DNA from: JAJXWB01 sp037044955
GTDB taxonomy: Bacteria; Pseudomonadota; Alphaproteobacteria; Rhizobiales; Beijerinckiaceae
DNA: 64,000 nt
Reading direction: 5' to 3'
Assembly (NCBI GenBank): GCA_037044955.1
Contig: JBAOHX010000014.1
Location: forward strand, 62,001-126,000
Part shown: piece after piece, positions 7,552 to 16,535 of the stretch
Layout of the letters: each line of letters begins with the position of its first letter
Position numbering within the stretch: position 1 is the stretch's first letter
The notes under the pieces: model-generated
The model's database searches: none
Told to the model about the DNA's origin: nothing
The model's input: only the letters and a program-made list of their open reading frames with translations
Position numbers and translations under genes: made by a program

Positions 7552-9289
7552 GATGTTGCTCCCTCTCTGATGAGCGCCATGAGCTTCGCCGGGTCTGATC
7601 GGCAGCGGGCCCGGCCGCGCCACCGGCGTCACGATCCGCCGGCAGATCGTAATGCGCGCGCAGGTAGCGCCAGAATTGTCCGCGAATGGCTCTGTTCGAC
7701 GACGATCAGCCGCTTCACGCCCTCGAGCGCGGCGGCGAGCAGCTTCGGCTGCGTCGGCGAAACGAGACGCAGCGCGATCAGCTTGATCTTGATGCCTTCG
7801 GCGCGCGCGCGCCTCGATCGCTTCGCGCAGCGGCTCCGGTCGACGAGCCCCAGGTGATGACGGCAAGCTCGCCTTCGCCCTCGATCTCCGCCCAGTGCGC
7901 GGAGAAATCGAACAATTCGAGCTTGCGCTGACGCTTGTCGAGCTGGCCCGATATGGTCGTGCGCCTGGCTCGATGGGCGTGCCGCGTTCTGATTGTGCGT
8001 GAGCCCGTCCGCCGTGTACTGCCCGCCCGGCGCGCCGGGCAGCGCCATCGGCGAGACGCCGCTCTCGGTGCAGCGCATAGCGCGCGTAGTTCTCCAGCTT
8101 GCCCTCGGCGACGAGCCGCTTCGTCGACGAAGGCGACGTCGGCCGGCTTGTCGATGACGACGCGCGCCTGGCCGAGCGACTGATCGGACAGCATGATGAC
8201 CGGCGTCTGCAGGGTCTCGGCGAGATGCACCGACCATTGCGCCGTCATCAGGCAATCGGAAACCGACAGCGGCGCGGTAACCACATGCGGCGCGTCGCCA
8301 TGCAGCCCGTAGACGGCGATGTTCAGATCGCTCTGCTCGGACTTGGTGGCGATGCCTGTCGAGGGACCGGAGCGCATGACGTCGACCACGACGACCGGCG
8401 TCTCGGAGGCCACCGCAAGCCCGAGCGATTCGATCATCAGCGACAGGCCGGGGCCGGCGGTCGCCGTCAGCGCCGGCGCGCCGCCGAAACTCGCGCCGAT
8501 GATCATGTTGATGGACGCAAGCTCGTCTTCCGCCTGCATCAGAACGCCGCCGCATTGCGGCAGCGCGCCCGCCATCCATTCCAGGATTTCGGTGGCCGGC
8601 GTGATCGGATAGCCGCCGACGAATTTCACGCCGCCCTTGATCGCGCCGAAACCCGTCGCCTCGTTGCCGGTGATCGACCAGCGTCCGCCAGGCGCCGCGC
8701 CGCTCAAGGCCAGGCGCGGAACCTTCGCGTCCGGCGCATTGGCGGCGCCGAGCTGAACCGCCTGCTCGCTCGCCGCGAGCGCCTCCGGCTTCTTGCGGCC
8801 GATTGACGCAGCGACCGCTTCGACAATGGCCGATTCAGGCAGGCCCATGACGCGCGCGAGCGCGCCGAGCGCGATCATCGACACGCGGCCGCCAGGTACG
8901 GATTTGGCGAGCTTCGCCATCGGCAGCCAGGCGGCCGTCGCCCCGGAAGCCTTCAGGAAATCCGGCAGATCGCCGGCGGCGGAATCCGCGATGATGAGGC
9001 TCGCCGAATCGAGCGGCAGTTCGGCCGCGAAACGCTGCACATTGTCGAAATCGAGCGCGAGCAGGATGTCGAAGCGATCGCCCGGACATTGCACGGGGCG
9101 CGTCGAGAGCCGGATCATCGCCGCCGCCTCGCCGCCGCGAATCTGCGGGCCTGTCGATCGTGTCATCAGACCGTAGAGGCCGCAGCTCGTCGCAGCGTCC
9201 AGCAGGGTCTGGCCGGCGGTCATTACGCCGGCGCCTCCCGACCCTGTCAGCACGATGGAGAGACTGGGCGCAAAGCGCGATTGCGTCAT
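7548..9289 (-). CDS. korA: 2-oxoacid:ferredoxin oxidoreductase, alpha subunit with fused gamma domain (several frame breaks)
   Basis: ATG 9289 follows a strong AAGGAGG ribosome site. The N-terminal gamma-like domain (about 1-190) begins with GSGGAGVMTAGQTLLDAA and contains TRSTGPQIRGGEAAAMIRL. The alpha domain follows, with GAIKGGVKFVGGYPITPATEI, QAEDELASINMIIGASFGG and STGIATKSEQSDL. This is the domain order of KorA. The first 8.2-9.3 kb read cleanly; below about 8140 several single-base insertions break the frame, yet DKRQRKLELFDF, TWGSS and VEQSHSGQFW remain recognisable. The stop at 7548-7550 overlaps korB. In Thauera-type benzoate clusters KorAB re-reduces the ferredoxin that feeds benzoyl-CoA reductase. 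Confidence 0.85.
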
Positions 9290-9614
9290 GATGACCGCCT
9301 CCTTCTGTCGCCGTCCCGCAGCAGTTTCTGCTGCTTGTTCACAAGCTCGAAAATCGCGCTTGCTATTTCGGTATCTCAGTACTACTTTACCATCCAACGA
9401 ACGTGATCGCAATGGCCAAAGGCCGGCGACAGGCAGATGGGGAAGCGGATGGGATCGGGCGTTTCGACGCAGCGCAGGACGATGGCGGCCGTTTCGGCCG
9501 GCGCCTTGCGCGCGGCGGGATCTCGCAGACGCATCTTCGGTCTTGGAAAGTTTTACGAACGCGCCGGACTTACGTGCGCGGCAACGACTCACTGAACGCG
9601 ACAGGACAAACCCG
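9290..9614. promoter_or_regulatory. Divergent promoter region between korA and the oah-dch-bcr operon
   Basis: The 325 bp have no convincing gene. On the korA side there is an AAGGAGG ribosome site and, at 9318-9334, a perfect hairpin GCAGCAG-TTT-CTGCTGC in the korA leader. An AT-rich stretch at 9356-9395 contains a GGTAT...TACC arrangement (9370-9391) like that at 3332-3354. It is the obvious place for control of both operons. The oah start has only a weak ribosome site (ACAGGACAAACCC). Confidence 0.5.
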
Positions 9615-10715
9615 ATGACTGCTCATCTCGTCGACCACGATATCGTCCCGCACTCCGAGGTTCCCGGCGTCATCTACGAGAAGCGTCCGGCCAAGCGCGC
9701 CGATGGCTCGATCGCCGCGGGCCTCTACAACGCCTGGATCTGGCTCGACAATCCCAAGCAGTACAATTCCTACACGACCGACATGGTGAAGGGCGTCATC
9801 CGCGCCTTCCGCACCGCCTCCAATGCGCGCGACGTCGTCGCGGTCGTGTTCACCGGCGTCGGCGACAAGGCCTTCTGCACCGGCGGCAACACCAAGGAAT
9901 ATGCCGAATATTATGCGGGCAATCCGCAGGAATACCGGCAGTACATGCGGCTGTTCAACGACATGGTTTCGGCCATTCTCGGGTGCGACAAGCCGGTCAT
10001 CGCCCGCGTCAACGGCATGCGCATCGGCGGCGGCCAGGAAATCGGCATGGCCTGTGATTTCACCGTCGCGCAGGACCTCGCCAAGTTCGGCCAGGCCGGC
10101 CCGAAGCACGGTTCGGCGGCGATCGGCGGCGCGACCGACTTCCTGCCGCTGATGGTCGGCTGCGAGCGCGCGATGGAATCCGGCACGCTGTGCGAGCCCT
10201 GGTCGGCGCACAAGGCCTATCGTCTCGGCGTCGCTCTCGACATCGTTCCCGCCCTGAAGGTCGATGGCAAGTTCGTGCCGAACCCTCTCGTCGAGACGCA
10301 GCGTTATCTCGACGAGTTCGGCAAGATCGTCCACGGCGAGCCGCTGACCGGCGAAGCGCTCAAGAAGGGCAAGGAGACGATGGCGCGCGGCGTGGTCGAT
10401 CTCTCGCAGCTCGACATCAAGGTCGACGCCCTCTGCACCAAGCTGATGACCACGTTCCCGGAATGCCTGACCAAGAGCTTCGAGGAATTGCGCAAGCCCA
10501 AGATCGAGGCCTGGAATCGCAACAAGGAAGACAGCCGCGCCTGGCTCGCCCTCAACATGATGGCCGAAGCGCGCACCGGCTTCCGCGCCTTCAACGAAGG
10601 CCCGAGGGAAGATCGCGAGATCGATTTCGTCGCGCTGCGCCAGCGCCTCGCGCACGGCGAAGGCTGGACGGAAGCGATGATCGAGGAGCTGATCCCGAAG
10701 GCGAAATCCGCATGA
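9615..10715 (+). CDS. oah: 6-oxocyclohex-1-ene-1-carbonyl-CoA hydrolase
   Basis: 366 residues, crotonase superfamily. It hydrates and opens the alicyclic ring of 6-oxocyclohex-1-ene-1-carbonyl-CoA to 3-hydroxypimelyl-CoA in anaerobic aromatic degradation (Oah, also called BamA). Family-specific segments seen are IWLDNPKQYNSYTTDMVKG, KAFCTGGNTKEYAEYYAGNP, VNGMRIGGGQEIGMACDF and AGPKHGSAAIGGATDFLP. The N-terminal HDIVPHSEVPGV region and the C-terminal extension are longer than in ordinary enoyl-CoA hydratases. The stop overlaps the dch start (ATGA), so it is the first gene of the benzoyl-CoA operon. The match to the Oah/BamA group is strong enough to exclude a generic hydratase. Confidence 0.93.
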   Translation: MTAHLVDHDIVPHSEVPGVIYEKRPAKRADGSIAAGLYNAWIWLDNPKQYNSYTTDMVKGVIRAFRTASNARDVVAVVFTGVGDKAFCTGGNTKEYAEYYAGNPQEYRQYMRLFNDMVSAILGCDKPVIARVNGMRIGGGQEIGMACDFTVAQDLAKFGQAGPKHGSAAIGGATDFLPLMVGCERAMESGTLCEPWSAHKAYRLGVALDIVPALKVDGKFVPNPLVETQRYLDEFGKIVHGEPLTGEALKKGKETMARGVVDLSQLDIKVDALCTKLMTTFPECLTKSFEELRKPKIEAWNRNKEDSRAWLALNMMAEARTGFRAFNEGPREDREIDFVALRQRLAHGEGWTEAMIEELIPKAKSA

Positions 10716-11479
10716 GCGCGCCGGTCAAAATCTGGTTCGAGAAGGAAGGCCGGTTGCTTCGGCTCCGGCTCGACCGCCCGAAGGCGAACATTCTCGACGC
10801 CGCCATGAACGCGGCGCTCGAGGATGCGCTGACCAAGCACGGCGACGCCTCGGAATTGCGCGCGATCATGATCGACGCCGCGGGCGGGCACTTCTCCTTC
10901 GGCGCCTCGATCGAGGAGCACATGCCCGGCCAGTGCGCGGCCATGCTCGAGGGCTTTCATCGTCTGGTCCTCAAGGTCTTCGGCTCCGAGGTTCCGGTGA
11001 TCGCCGTCGTGCGCGGCCAGTGCCTCGGCGGCGGACTGGAACTGGTTTCCGCGGCGCATCTGATTTTTGCCGGCGCCGACGCCAAGCTCGGGCAGCCCGA
11101 AATCCAGATCGGCGTTTTCGCGCCGGCCGCCTCGTGCCTCCTGCCCGAGCGCGTCGGGCTGGCGGCGGCGGAAGACCTCCTTCTGTCCGGTCGTTCCATC
11201 GGCGCGGATGAAGCCTTGCGCATCGGCCTCGTGACCAACGTCACGGACGATCCCGAAGCCGCCGCGCTCGCATATTTCGATAAGCACCTTGCGCCCAAGA
11301 GCGCGAAATCGTTGCGGTACGCCACACGCGCATCGCGCGAAGGTCTGGTCGAGCGCGTCGCGAAGAAACTCGCGGCGATCGAAAAGCTCTACCTCGACGA
11401 ACTCATGGCGACGTCGGACGCCGTCGAAGGTCTGACCGCTTTCATCGAAAAGCGCCCCGCGCGCTGGAAGGACGCCTGA
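10712..11479 (+). CDS. dch: Cyclohexa-1,5-diene-1-carbonyl-CoA hydratase
   Basis: 255 residues, crotonase fold. It adds water to the product of benzoyl-CoA reductase, giving 6-hydroxycyclohex-1-ene-1-carbonyl-CoA. Visible features are RLDRPKANILDAAM, the oxyanion-hole region GGHFSFGASIEEHMPG, VRGQCLGGGLELVSAAHL and GQPEIQIGVFAPAASCLLPERVG. Replacement of the usual hydratase Glu pair by the SIEEH and IQIGVFAPA context is typical of dienoyl-CoA hydratases. Starts by ATGA overlap with oah and ends 1 bp before bcrC, so the operon is tight. Confidence 0.9.
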   Translation: MSAPVKIWFEKEGRLLRLRLDRPKANILDAAMNAALEDALTKHGDASELRAIMIDAAGGHFSFGASIEEHMPGQCAAMLEGFHRLVLKVFGSEVPVIAVVRGQCLGGGLELVSAAHLIFAGADAKLGQPEIQIGVFAPAASCLLPERVGLAAAEDLLLSGRSIGADEALRIGLVTNVTDDPEAAALAYFDKHLAPKSAKSLRYATRASREGLVERVAKKLAAIEKLYLDELMATSDAVEGLTAFIEKRPARWKDA

Positions 11480-11480
11480 C

Positions 11481-12665
11481 ATGCTCGACAAGCCGAATTC
11501 CACAACCGCCGATATCATCAGGCGTTGCGAAGAACTCTTCAACGATCTGAGTTTCACTCGCGCGCGCGAGTGGAAGGCGGAGAAGCCCGGACGCATCGTC
11601 GTCGGTTTCATGCCGTACTACGCGCCGCGCGAACTCGTCCATGCCGCGGGCGGCCTGCCGCTCGGCATCTTCGGCGGCGGCGATCAGCTCGAAGTCATTC
11701 ACGGCGACGCCTACTACCAGAGCTACATCTGCCGCATTCCGCGCTCGACCATCGAGCTCGGCGTGTCCGGCCGGCTCGATTTCGTCGACGGCATGATGTT
11801 CCCCTCGATCTGCGATGTGATCCGCAATCTCTCGGGCATGTGGAAACTCATGTTTCCGACGAAAGGCTCGCGCTACATCGACCTGCCGCACAATTTCGAG
11901 GATGATCTCGGCGGCGAGTTCTACATCAGTGAATTGCGCGAGACCTGCCACTGGCTGTCGGAAATGACCGGCAAGCCGGTGACCGACGACGCGATCCGCG
12001 CGTCGATCGCCGTCTTCAACGAGAACCGTCGCCTTATCCGCGAAGTCTACGAATTGCGTTCGGAACAGCCCTGGAACGTGCCCTCGTCCGAACTTTATCT
12101 GCTGCTGCGCGCCGGCATGGTCATCCCGGTCGAGGAGCACAACGACATGTTGCGCGCCTATCTCGACGCGGCGCGCAGCCAGCAACGGCCGATCAAGGAC
12201 AATTCGCGCGTCGTCGTCTGCGGTATGTTCTGCGAGCAGCCGCCGCTCAACCTCATCAAGTCGATCGAGCTCTCCGGCTGCTACATCGTCGACGACGATT
12301 TTATCCTGGTCGCGCGCTGGGAGAAATCGGACATCAAGCTCGAGGGCGATCCGCTCAAGAACCTGAGCCAGGCCTACCTGCATGACTCCCAGTCGACGCC
12401 GCCGAAATACGAGCCCGAGGAAGCCAAGAAGGGCCTCTACCTCGTCGACAGCGTGCGCAAGAACCGCGCCGAGGGCGTCATCTTCGCCATGACCAGCTTC
12501 TGCGATCCCGGATTGCTGGAGCGCCCGATGCTGCAGGCCGTGCTCAAGAAGCACGACATCCCGCAGATCGCTTTCAAATACGCGGAAAATTCCGGGCAGA
12601 TGCAGCCCATTCGCGAACAGGCCGGCACTTTCGCCGATTCGATCAAACTGTGGAGCGGAGCATGA
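11481..12665 (+). CDS. bcrC: Benzoyl-CoA reductase subunit C (ATP-dependent, class I)
   Basis: 394 residues of the 2-hydroxyacyl-CoA dehydratase D (HgdC/BcrC) fold. With BcrB it forms the catalytic half of benzoyl-CoA reductase, holding a [4Fe-4S] cluster and binding benzoyl-CoA. Seen are the GFMPYYAPRELVHAAGGLPLGIFGGG entry, SYICRIPRSTIELG (Cys), PSICDVIRNLSGMWK (Cys), VVCGMFCEQPP and the C-terminal AMTSFCDPG. Length and gene order equal Thauera bcrC and R. palustris badD. It overlaps bcrB by ATGA. Confidence 0.93.
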   Translation: MLDKPNSTTADIIRRCEELFNDLSFTRAREWKAEKPGRIVVGFMPYYAPRELVHAAGGLPLGIFGGGDQLEVIHGDAYYQSYICRIPRSTIELGVSGRLDFVDGMMFPSICDVIRNLSGMWKLMFPTKGSRYIDLPHNFEDDLGGEFYISELRETCHWLSEMTGKPVTDDAIRASIAVFNENRRLIREVYELRSEQPWNVPSSELYLLLRAGMVIPVEEHNDMLRAYLDAARSQQRPIKDNSRVVVCGMFCEQPPLNLIKSIELSGCYIVDDDFILVARWEKSDIKLEGDPLKNLSQAYLHDSQSTPPKYEPEEAKKGLYLVDSVRKNRAEGVIFAMTSFCDPGLLERPMLQAVLKKHDIPQIAFKYAENSGQMQPIREQAGTFADSIKLWSGA

Positions 12666-13969
12666 CAGTCATCGCGCGGCCCAAGGCCAAACCTGCTGAC
12701 GCCATCAAGGACGCCTCGATGGCCAAGCAGAAGGAGATGATGAACGGCCATTACGACCGTCTCGCCTCCGCGAAGGAAGCTGGCGCCAAGGTGGCGGCGA
12801 CCTTCGTGCCCGGCAATCTCAACGAATTGCTGATGTGTTTCGATCTCGTCAACAATCTGCCCGAGGTCAACGCCATCCAGAACGGCTTGCGCCGCACGAG
12901 CGGCGCCTTCGTGATGGAGGCCGAGAAGCAGGGCCATTCGGAAGACGTCTGCACCTACGTCAAATCCGACATCGGCATGATGGCGAAGGGCAACATCGGT
13001 CCCAACGGCAAGAAGCTGCCGGATCCCGACGTGCTGCTGCTCTCCTACACCGGCTGCTTCACCTTCATGAAGTGGTTCGAGCTGCTGCGCAAGGAATACA
13101 ACTGCGAGACGATCATGTTCCAGACGCCGTACATGGCGGACGGCAAGATCACCAAGGACATGATCACCTATATGGTGAAGCAGTTGAAGCAGGACGTGAT
13201 CCCGAAGCTCGAGAAGGTTTCGGGCGTCAAGTTCGACATCGATCGGCTGCGCGAATATCTGAAGAAGTCCGCCAAGGCCGAGGACGATCTCGTCAAGGTG
13301 TTGCAATACGCCAAGACGAAGCCCTCGCCGATCGACGCCTATTTCGGCGGCATCTATTACATCGGTCCGATCTTCGGCGCCTTCCGCGGCACCGACGACG
13401 CGATCGACTATTACCGCTTCCTGCGCGAAGAGGTCGAGGAGCGCGTCCGCCTGGGCAAGGGCCCGGTTACTCCCGAGGGCGACATGCCCAAGGAGCGCTA
13501 TCGCCTCGTCGTCGAGGGGCCGCCGAACTACACCAATTTCCGCCAGTTCTGGAAGATGTTCTACGACGAAGGCGCGGTCGTGGTGGCGTCCAGCTACACC
13601 AAGGTCGGCGGCACATACGATTTCGGCTTCAGGCACAATCCTGACCAGCCGCTGGAATCGCTCGCCGAATATTGCCTCAACGTCTACACGAACCGGAACC
13701 TGCCGATGCGTGTCGACATGCTCGAGAACTACGTCAACGAGTACGAGGCGGACGGCCTGCTGATCAATTCGATCAAGAGCTGCAACTCCTTCTCGGCCGG
13801 GCAATTGCTCATCATGCGCGAGGTCGAGAAGCGCACCGGCAAGCCGGCGGCGTTCATCGAGACCGATCTGGTCGACCCTCGCTACTTCTCCGCCGCCAAC
13901 GTCAAGAACCGCCTGGAAAGCTATTTCCAGATGGTCGAGCAGAAGCGCGCCGGCGCGCGCGCCGCCTGA
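12662..13969 (+). CDS. bcrB: Benzoyl-CoA reductase subunit B
   Basis: 435 residues, second catalytic subunit with the same fold as BcrC. Conserved segments include FVPGNLNELLMCFDLVNNLPE, SYTGCFTFMKWFELLRKEYNC, FGGIYYIGPIFGAFRGTDDA, VEGPPNYTNFRQFWKMFYDEGA, SIKSCNSFSAGQLLIMREVE and the final IETDLVDPRYFSAAN. The Cys in YTGCF and SCNSFS are expected cluster ligands. The start at 12662 overlaps the bcrC stop; an upstream in-frame ATG at 12650 would overlap more and is less likely. The bcrA start follows 9 bp after the stop. Confidence 0.93.
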   Translation: MTVIARPKAKPADAIKDASMAKQKEMMNGHYDRLASAKEAGAKVAATFVPGNLNELLMCFDLVNNLPEVNAIQNGLRRTSGAFVMEAEKQGHSEDVCTYVKSDIGMMAKGNIGPNGKKLPDPDVLLLSYTGCFTFMKWFELLRKEYNCETIMFQTPYMADGKITKDMITYMVKQLKQDVIPKLEKVSGVKFDIDRLREYLKKSAKAEDDLVKVLQYAKTKPSPIDAYFGGIYYIGPIFGAFRGTDDAIDYYRFLREEVEERVRLGKGPVTPEGDMPKERYRLVVEGPPNYTNFRQFWKMFYDEGAVVVASSYTKVGGTYDFGFRHNPDQPLESLAEYCLNVYTNRNLPMRVDMLENYVNEYEADGLLINSIKSCNSFSAGQLLIMREVEKRTGKPAAFIETDLVDPRYFSAANVKNRLESYFQMVEQKRAGARAA

Positions 13970-13978
13970 GGAGACATC

Positions 13979-15292
13979 ATGCGCACCTTCATTGGCATCG
14001 ATCTCGGCTCGACCACCACCAAGGCGGTCCTGCTCGACGAGAACCGCGACGTCATCGGCCGCGGCATCACCAACTCGCGCTCGAACTATGGCACCGCCGC
14101 GCGCGTCGCCAGCGAGGAGGCGCGCATCGACGGGCGCTTCACGCTGTTCCGTCGCGCGCTGCACGCAGCCGACCCCGGTCACGAGCGCGTGCAGGACTTT
14201 CTCGGCGCGCTGGAGCGCAACTTCCGGCTCGTGCAGTTTCTCGAACAGCTCGACGATCTCGAGGAGACCTGCATCGGCCAGTTGAAGGGCGAGCGTTTCG
14301 CGGCGGTCGCGGGCGGGCTGCGGGAAGCTCTTGCCGAAGTCTTCCGTCGCCTGCGCCTGGAAGCGCCGGAACTCTACGCGCCCGGCGCCAAGCGCAAGTC
14401 GGACTTCTTCCGCGACATCGCGGGCTCTCGCTTCCACGCCCACGCCGAAACCGTGGCGAAGGAAGCCGGCGTTCCGCACGACATCCTGCTCAACGCCTAC
14501 GACAAGTCGATCATCGAGGTCGAGAACCGGCCGCCCGGTGGAGATCTCTCGGAGAAATTCCGTCTCGCCATGGGTCGCGTGCTGGAACAGGACCCGCACG
14601 TCATAGACGGCGAGAAGGATGTCGCCGGCGTCATCGAAAGAACGCTCGGCGTCGAGCTCGAGGAGACCTATCTCGTCGGCACCGGCTACGGCCGCGTGAC
14701 GCTGCCGTTCTCGAAGGAGCACATCCGCTCCGAAATCCTGTGCCACGGTCTCGGCGCGCACATGATGTATCCGAAAACGCGCACCGTGCTGGACATCGGC
14801 GGCCAGGACACGAAGGGCATCCAGATCGACGAGCACGGCATCGTCGAGAATTTCCAGATGAACGATCGCTGCGCCGCGGGCTGCGGACGTTATCTCGGCT
14901 ATATCGCCGACGAGATGAACATGGGCCTGCACGAGCTTGGTCCGCTGGCCATGCAGTCCAACCGGCCGGCGCGCATCAATTCGACCTGCACCGTGTTCGC
15001 CGGCGCCGAATTGCGAGATCGCCTGTCGCTCGGCGAAAAGCGCGAGGACATTCTCGCCGGTCTGCATCGCGCGATCATCCTGCGCGCGATCTCGATCATC
15101 TCGCGCTCCGGCGGCGTCACCAACGAATTCACCTTCACCGGCGGCGTCGCGAAGAACGAAGCGGCCGTGCGCGAATTGCGCAAGTTGCTGAAGGAGAATT
15201 ACGGAGAGGTGACGATCAACATCGATCCGGATTCCATCTACACCGGCGCGCTCGGCGCGTCCGAATTCGCGCGTCGCGCGGTCATGGCCTGA
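13979..15292 (+). CDS. bcrA: Benzoyl-CoA reductase subunit A (ATPase/activator half)
   Basis: 437 residues of the BadF/BadG/BcrA/BcrD ATPase family (acetate kinase/actin fold). The phosphate loop is GIDLGSTTTKAVLLD at the N-terminus, the second nucleotide motif is VLDIGGQDTKGIQ and a GGVAKN motif is near the C-terminus. NDRCAAGCGRYL supplies the Cys that bridges the [4Fe-4S] cluster between BcrA and BcrD. ATP hydrolysis here drives electron transfer to BcrBC. An approximately 150-residue insert (about 45-200) separates the first two motifs, as in BcrA and unlike BcrD. RBS GAGGAGAC precedes the ATG. Confidence 0.93.
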   Translation: MRTFIGIDLGSTTTKAVLLDENRDVIGRGITNSRSNYGTAARVASEEARIDGRFTLFRRALHAADPGHERVQDFLGALERNFRLVQFLEQLDDLEETCIGQLKGERFAAVAGGLREALAEVFRRLRLEAPELYAPGAKRKSDFFRDIAGSRFHAHAETVAKEAGVPHDILLNAYDKSIIEVENRPPGGDLSEKFRLAMGRVLEQDPHVIDGEKDVAGVIERTLGVELEETYLVGTGYGRVTLPFSKEHIRSEILCHGLGAHMMYPKTRTVLDIGGQDTKGIQIDEHGIVENFQMNDRCAAGCGRYLGYIADEMNMGLHELGPLAMQSNRPARINSTCTVFAGAELRDRLSLGEKREDILAGLHRAIILRAISIISRSGGVTNEFTFTGGVAKNEAAVRELRKLLKENYGEVTINIDPDSIYTGALGASEFARRAVMA

Positions 15293-15303
15293 GGGAGGAT
15301 TTC

Positions 15304-16137
15304 ATGCCGATCACATCGGGCATCGATGTCGGAACGGGCGCGATCAAGGTCGCGGTCTTCGACGTGTCGGACGGTAAGGAGACGTGTCTCGCCAAGCGCG
15401 TCGAGCGCCTGCGCCAGCGCGATCCGCTGGTGCTGTCCGCCCAGCTCTACGACGAGACGCTGAGCGGTCTCGGCCTGAAGCGCGCCGACGTCGCCTATTG
15501 CGCGACGACGGGCGAGGGCGAGGCGCTCGAATTTCATACCGGCCATTTCTATTCGATGACCACGCATGCGCGCGGCGCCGTCTATCTGCAGCCGGACGCG
15601 CGCGTCGCCCTCGACACGGGCGCGCTGCACGGCCGCGCCATCCGCATGGACGACCGCGGCAAGGTGCTCAACTACAAGATGACCAGCCAGTGCGCGTCGG
15701 GCTCCGGCCAGTTCCTGGAGAATATCGCGCGCTATCTCGGCATCGCCCAGGACGAGATCGGCTCGCTGTCCAAGCAGGCCGACAATCCGGAAAAGGTGTC
15801 CGGCATCTGCGCCGTGCTGGCGGAGACGGACGTCATCAACATGGTTTCGCGCGGCATCACCGCGCCGAACATTCTCAAGGGCATCCACGAATTGATGGCC
15901 GACCGGCTCGCCAAGCTGCTCAAGACCATCGGCGGCCTCGACGGCGTGATCCAGATGACCGGCGGTCTGGCGCTCGACGCCGGTCTCGTCGAAGCGATGA
16001 AGGAAGCGCTGGCGCGCGAGAAGGTGGCGGCGCCCATCGAATCGCATCCGGACGCGATCTTCGCCGGCGCGATCGGCGCTGCGCTCTGGGGCGCGTTCCG
16101 CCACGAGAAACTTGCGCGGCTCGCCGAGGCCGCCTGA
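15304..16137 (+). CDS. bcrD: Benzoyl-CoA reductase subunit D (ATPase/activator half)
   Basis: 277 residues, partner of BcrA in the ATP-hydrolysing, ferredoxin-accepting half. Motifs are GIDVGTGAIKVAVFD, VALDTGALHGRAI (a divergent form of the usual DIGGQD), TSQCASGSGQFLENIARYLG with the cluster-bridging Cys, and GGLALDAGLVEAM. The fold lacks the large insert of BcrA, as expected. ATG 15304 follows GAGGGAGG. The order C-B-A-D is identical to the Thauera/Rhodopseudomonas subtype, not the Azoarcus bzdNOPQ subtype. Confidence 0.92.
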   Translation: MPITSGIDVGTGAIKVAVFDVSDGKETCLAKRVERLRQRDPLVLSAQLYDETLSGLGLKRADVAYCATTGEGEALEFHTGHFYSMTTHARGAVYLQPDARVALDTGALHGRAIRMDDRGKVLNYKMTSQCASGSGQFLENIARYLGIAQDEIGSLSKQADNPEKVSGICAVLAETDVINMVSRGITAPNILKGIHELMADRLAKLLKTIGGLDGVIQMTGGLALDAGLVEAMKEALAREKVAAPIESHPDAIFAGAIGAALWGAFRHEKLARLAEAA

Positions 16138-16160
16138 ACGACGACGGGAGAATTGACGCC

Positions 16161-16406
16161 ATGGCCCTGTTGATCAACGAGGACTGCACCGCCTGCGACG
16201 CGTGCAAGCCGGCCTGTCCGAACGAGGCGATTTCGTCGGGCGATCCGATCTACATCATCGATCCGATGAAATGCACGGAATGCGTCGGCGCCGCCGACGA
16301 GCCGCAGTGCCGCCTGGTCTGCCCGGCCGCCTGCATCGTCGCCAATCCCGATTGGGAGGAGTCGCCCGAGGAATTGCAGGACAAGTACGACCAGTTGCAT
16401 TCCTGA
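16161..16406 (+). CDS. fdx: 2[4Fe-4S] ferredoxin for benzoyl-CoA reductase
   Basis: 81 residues. The first cluster motif is CTACDACKPACP; the second is CTECVGAADEPQCRLVCP, with an eight-residue insert between Cys pairs typical of Alvin-type ferredoxins. These ferredoxins are the in vivo electron donors of class I benzoyl-CoA reductase. The acidic C-terminus (EESPEELQDKYDQ) is also typical. Located 23 bp after bcrD as the last gene of the operon. Confidence 0.92.
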   Translation: MALLINEDCTACDACKPACPNEAISSGDPIYIIDPMKCTECVGAADEPQCRLVCPAACIVANPDWEESPEELQDKYDQLHS

Positions 16407-16447
16407 CGCTTCGCTCCGGCACAGCCACAGCTTATTTCAGAACCTGG

Positions 16448-16473
16448 GCCGGGCGGGCTTGATCTCGCCCGGC
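16448..16473 (+). terminator. Stem-loop after the ferredoxin gene
   Basis: GCCGGGCG and CGCCCGGC form a perfect 8-bp stem around a 10-nt loop, 41 bp after the fdx stop. There is no T-run, so it may be a partial terminator or an mRNA-processing or stabilising element that sets different levels for the bcr genes and the following transporter genes. Confidence 0.45.
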
Positions 16474-16535
16474 TGATCTCGCATCGTCTGCCGAAACAAC
16501 GACGCGCGTTTCGCGCATCGAAACGGGAGACGCTC

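Noticed and set aside
6701..9289. korAB as pseudogenes or as genes using programmed frameshifting
   Set aside because: Frame breaks are many, all single-base insertions, and flanked by intact motifs; there are no slippery heptamers at each place. An error pattern is more likely.
12437..15067. Long open frame on the minus strand opposite bcrBA
   Set aside because: It is antisense to well-conserved bcr genes and has the biased composition of a high-GC shadow frame, with no recognisable domain.
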